From Gammaproteobacteria bacterium (GTDB lineage: Bacteria > Pseudomonadota > Gammaproteobacteria > Pseudomonadales > Azotimanducaceae), in contig JAPOYW010000440.1 of the NCBI GenBank assembly GCA_026706425.1, positions 1 through 13,551 on the forward strand: 13,551 nucleotides of DNA, written 5' to 3'. How positions within the stretch are numbered: the stretch's first letter is position 1; every line of letters begins with the position of its first letter. Shown one piece after another: positions 13,015 through 13,551 of this stretch. Position numbers and translations under genes: made by a program. Below the pieces are notes generated by a model, which worked only from the letters and a program-made list of their open reading frames with translations, made no database searches and was not told where the DNA came from.

Positions 13015-13551
13015 ATGGTCGACGACATGTCTGTTTTCGAAGGCTGCCTGCCGGCGCTAATGACGCCCTGCGATGCCAGCGGCAAACCGGATTTCGATTC
13101 GCTGGCGGAGAAGGGCGGGGAACTGGTCGATGCGGGCATGGCGGCGGTCGTTTATTGCGGATCCATGGGCGAGTGGCCGCTCCTTTCCGACGATCAGCGC
13201 CGGGAGGGTGTCGAGGCGTTGCTGGACGCGGACGTTCCGGTCGTCGTCGGTACCGGCGCCCAGAGCACCGCGCGGGCGACTGCATTGGCGAGTCACGCCC
13301 AGGATGTCGGCGCGGACGGACTCATGATCATTCCACGGGTGCTTTCCCGGGGCACCTCCCCGGCGGCACAACGCGCCCACTTCGCGGCGGTGCTCAGCGC
13401 CGCCCCAGACCTGTCGGCGGTCATCTACAACAGCCCCTACTACGGTTTCGAGACCAAGGCGGACCTCTTCTTCGAGCTGGCCGACGAGTTCGACAACCTG
13501 GTGGGTTTCGAGGGGTTCGGCGGTGCCGCATCGCTAGACTACGCCGCCGAG
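13015..13551 (+). CDS. DapA-family (dihydrodipicolinate synthase-like) aldolase, 3'-truncated, Schiff-base Lys replaced
   Basis: The first 179 residues of a class I aldolase of the DapA/N-acetylneuraminate lyase family; the gene continues past the window. LPALMTPCDASGKPDFDSL, VVYCGSMGEWPLLSDDQR and VIYNSPYYGF are family motifs. Tyr138 (YNSP) matches E. coli DapA Tyr133. The Schiff-base Lys161 equivalent, 28 residues later, is Glu166 in LVGFEGFGG; related proteins usually have FKEFGG as I recall. The GSMGE version and divergent spacing argue against true DapA, so the substrate is unknown. ATG 13015 is a provisional start; GTG 13009 and ATG 13027 are in-frame alternatives and none has a strong ribosome site. 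It lies 39 nt after the ATPase gene. Confidence 0.85.
   Translation, partial: MVDDMSVFEGCLPALMTPCDASGKPDFDSLAEKGGELVDAGMAAVVYCGSMGEWPLLSDDQRREGVEALLDADVPVVVGTGAQSTARATALASHAQDVGADGLMIIPRVLSRGTSPAAQRAHFAAVLSAAPDLSAVIYNSPYYGFETKADLFFELADEFDNLVGFEGFGGAASLDYAAE

Overview
This is a GC-rich bacterial chromosomal segment with compact genes on both strands, many GTG starts and short intergenic gaps. The gene set suggests an uncultured gammaproteobacterium or a close relative: a LepB with a long insert, Prc/Tsp with its C-terminal domain, a TldD/TldE pair, an FKBP lipoprotein and a DUF4019 lipoprotein. That placement is inference from family resemblance only. I see no rRNA, tRNA, CRISPR array, transposase or phage gene.

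Layout. Positions 1-602 hold the 3' part of signal peptidase I (+). Positions 664-1460 hold a small two-helix membrane protein and an FKBP-type prolyl isomerase lipoprotein (both -). A gap of about 385 bp with several inverted repeats leads to the tail-specific protease Prc (1846-3960, +). Prc converges on threonyl-tRNA synthetase ThrS (4093-5922, -). Divergent from thrS is a + strand group: a DUF4019 lipoprotein, a thiolase-like enzyme and its overlapping DUF35 zinc-ribbon partner (6250-8274). Next is a small secreted-protein gene broken by one in-frame TAA (8346-8792). Then come tldE and tldD in a 1-nt overlapping operon (8839-11558, -), a DUF4143-type AAA ATPase (11797-12975, +) and the start of a DapA-family aldolase (13015 to the window end, +).

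Main discovery. Upstream of thrS, on the minus strand, is a 25-codon ORF with nine Thr codons, seven of them consecutive. It is followed by mutually exclusive hairpins and an intrinsic terminator ending in a U-run, 36 nt before the thrS start codon. This is the architecture of a ribosome-mediated (his/thr-type) transcription attenuator, here attached to thrS instead of a biosynthetic operon. The ThrS itself lacks the N-terminal TGS domain. E. coli thrS is instead controlled by translational autorepression, so this looks like a different regulatory solution.

Other points. A family of short intergenic hairpins (GTAG leader, 8-bp stem, loop usually CTTGT) occurs five times, plus one divergent copy, with compensatory stem changes. 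The DapA-like protein has Glu where the Schiff-base Lys should be. The thiolase-like protein lacks the usual nucleophilic Cys and is paired with a DUF35 protein, as in Ltp2-type aldolases.

Functional themes are envelope quality control and secretion (LepB, FKBP, Prc), peptide proteolysis (TldD/E), translation (ThrS) and acyl-CoA or sterol-like side-chain metabolism (thiolase/DUF35).
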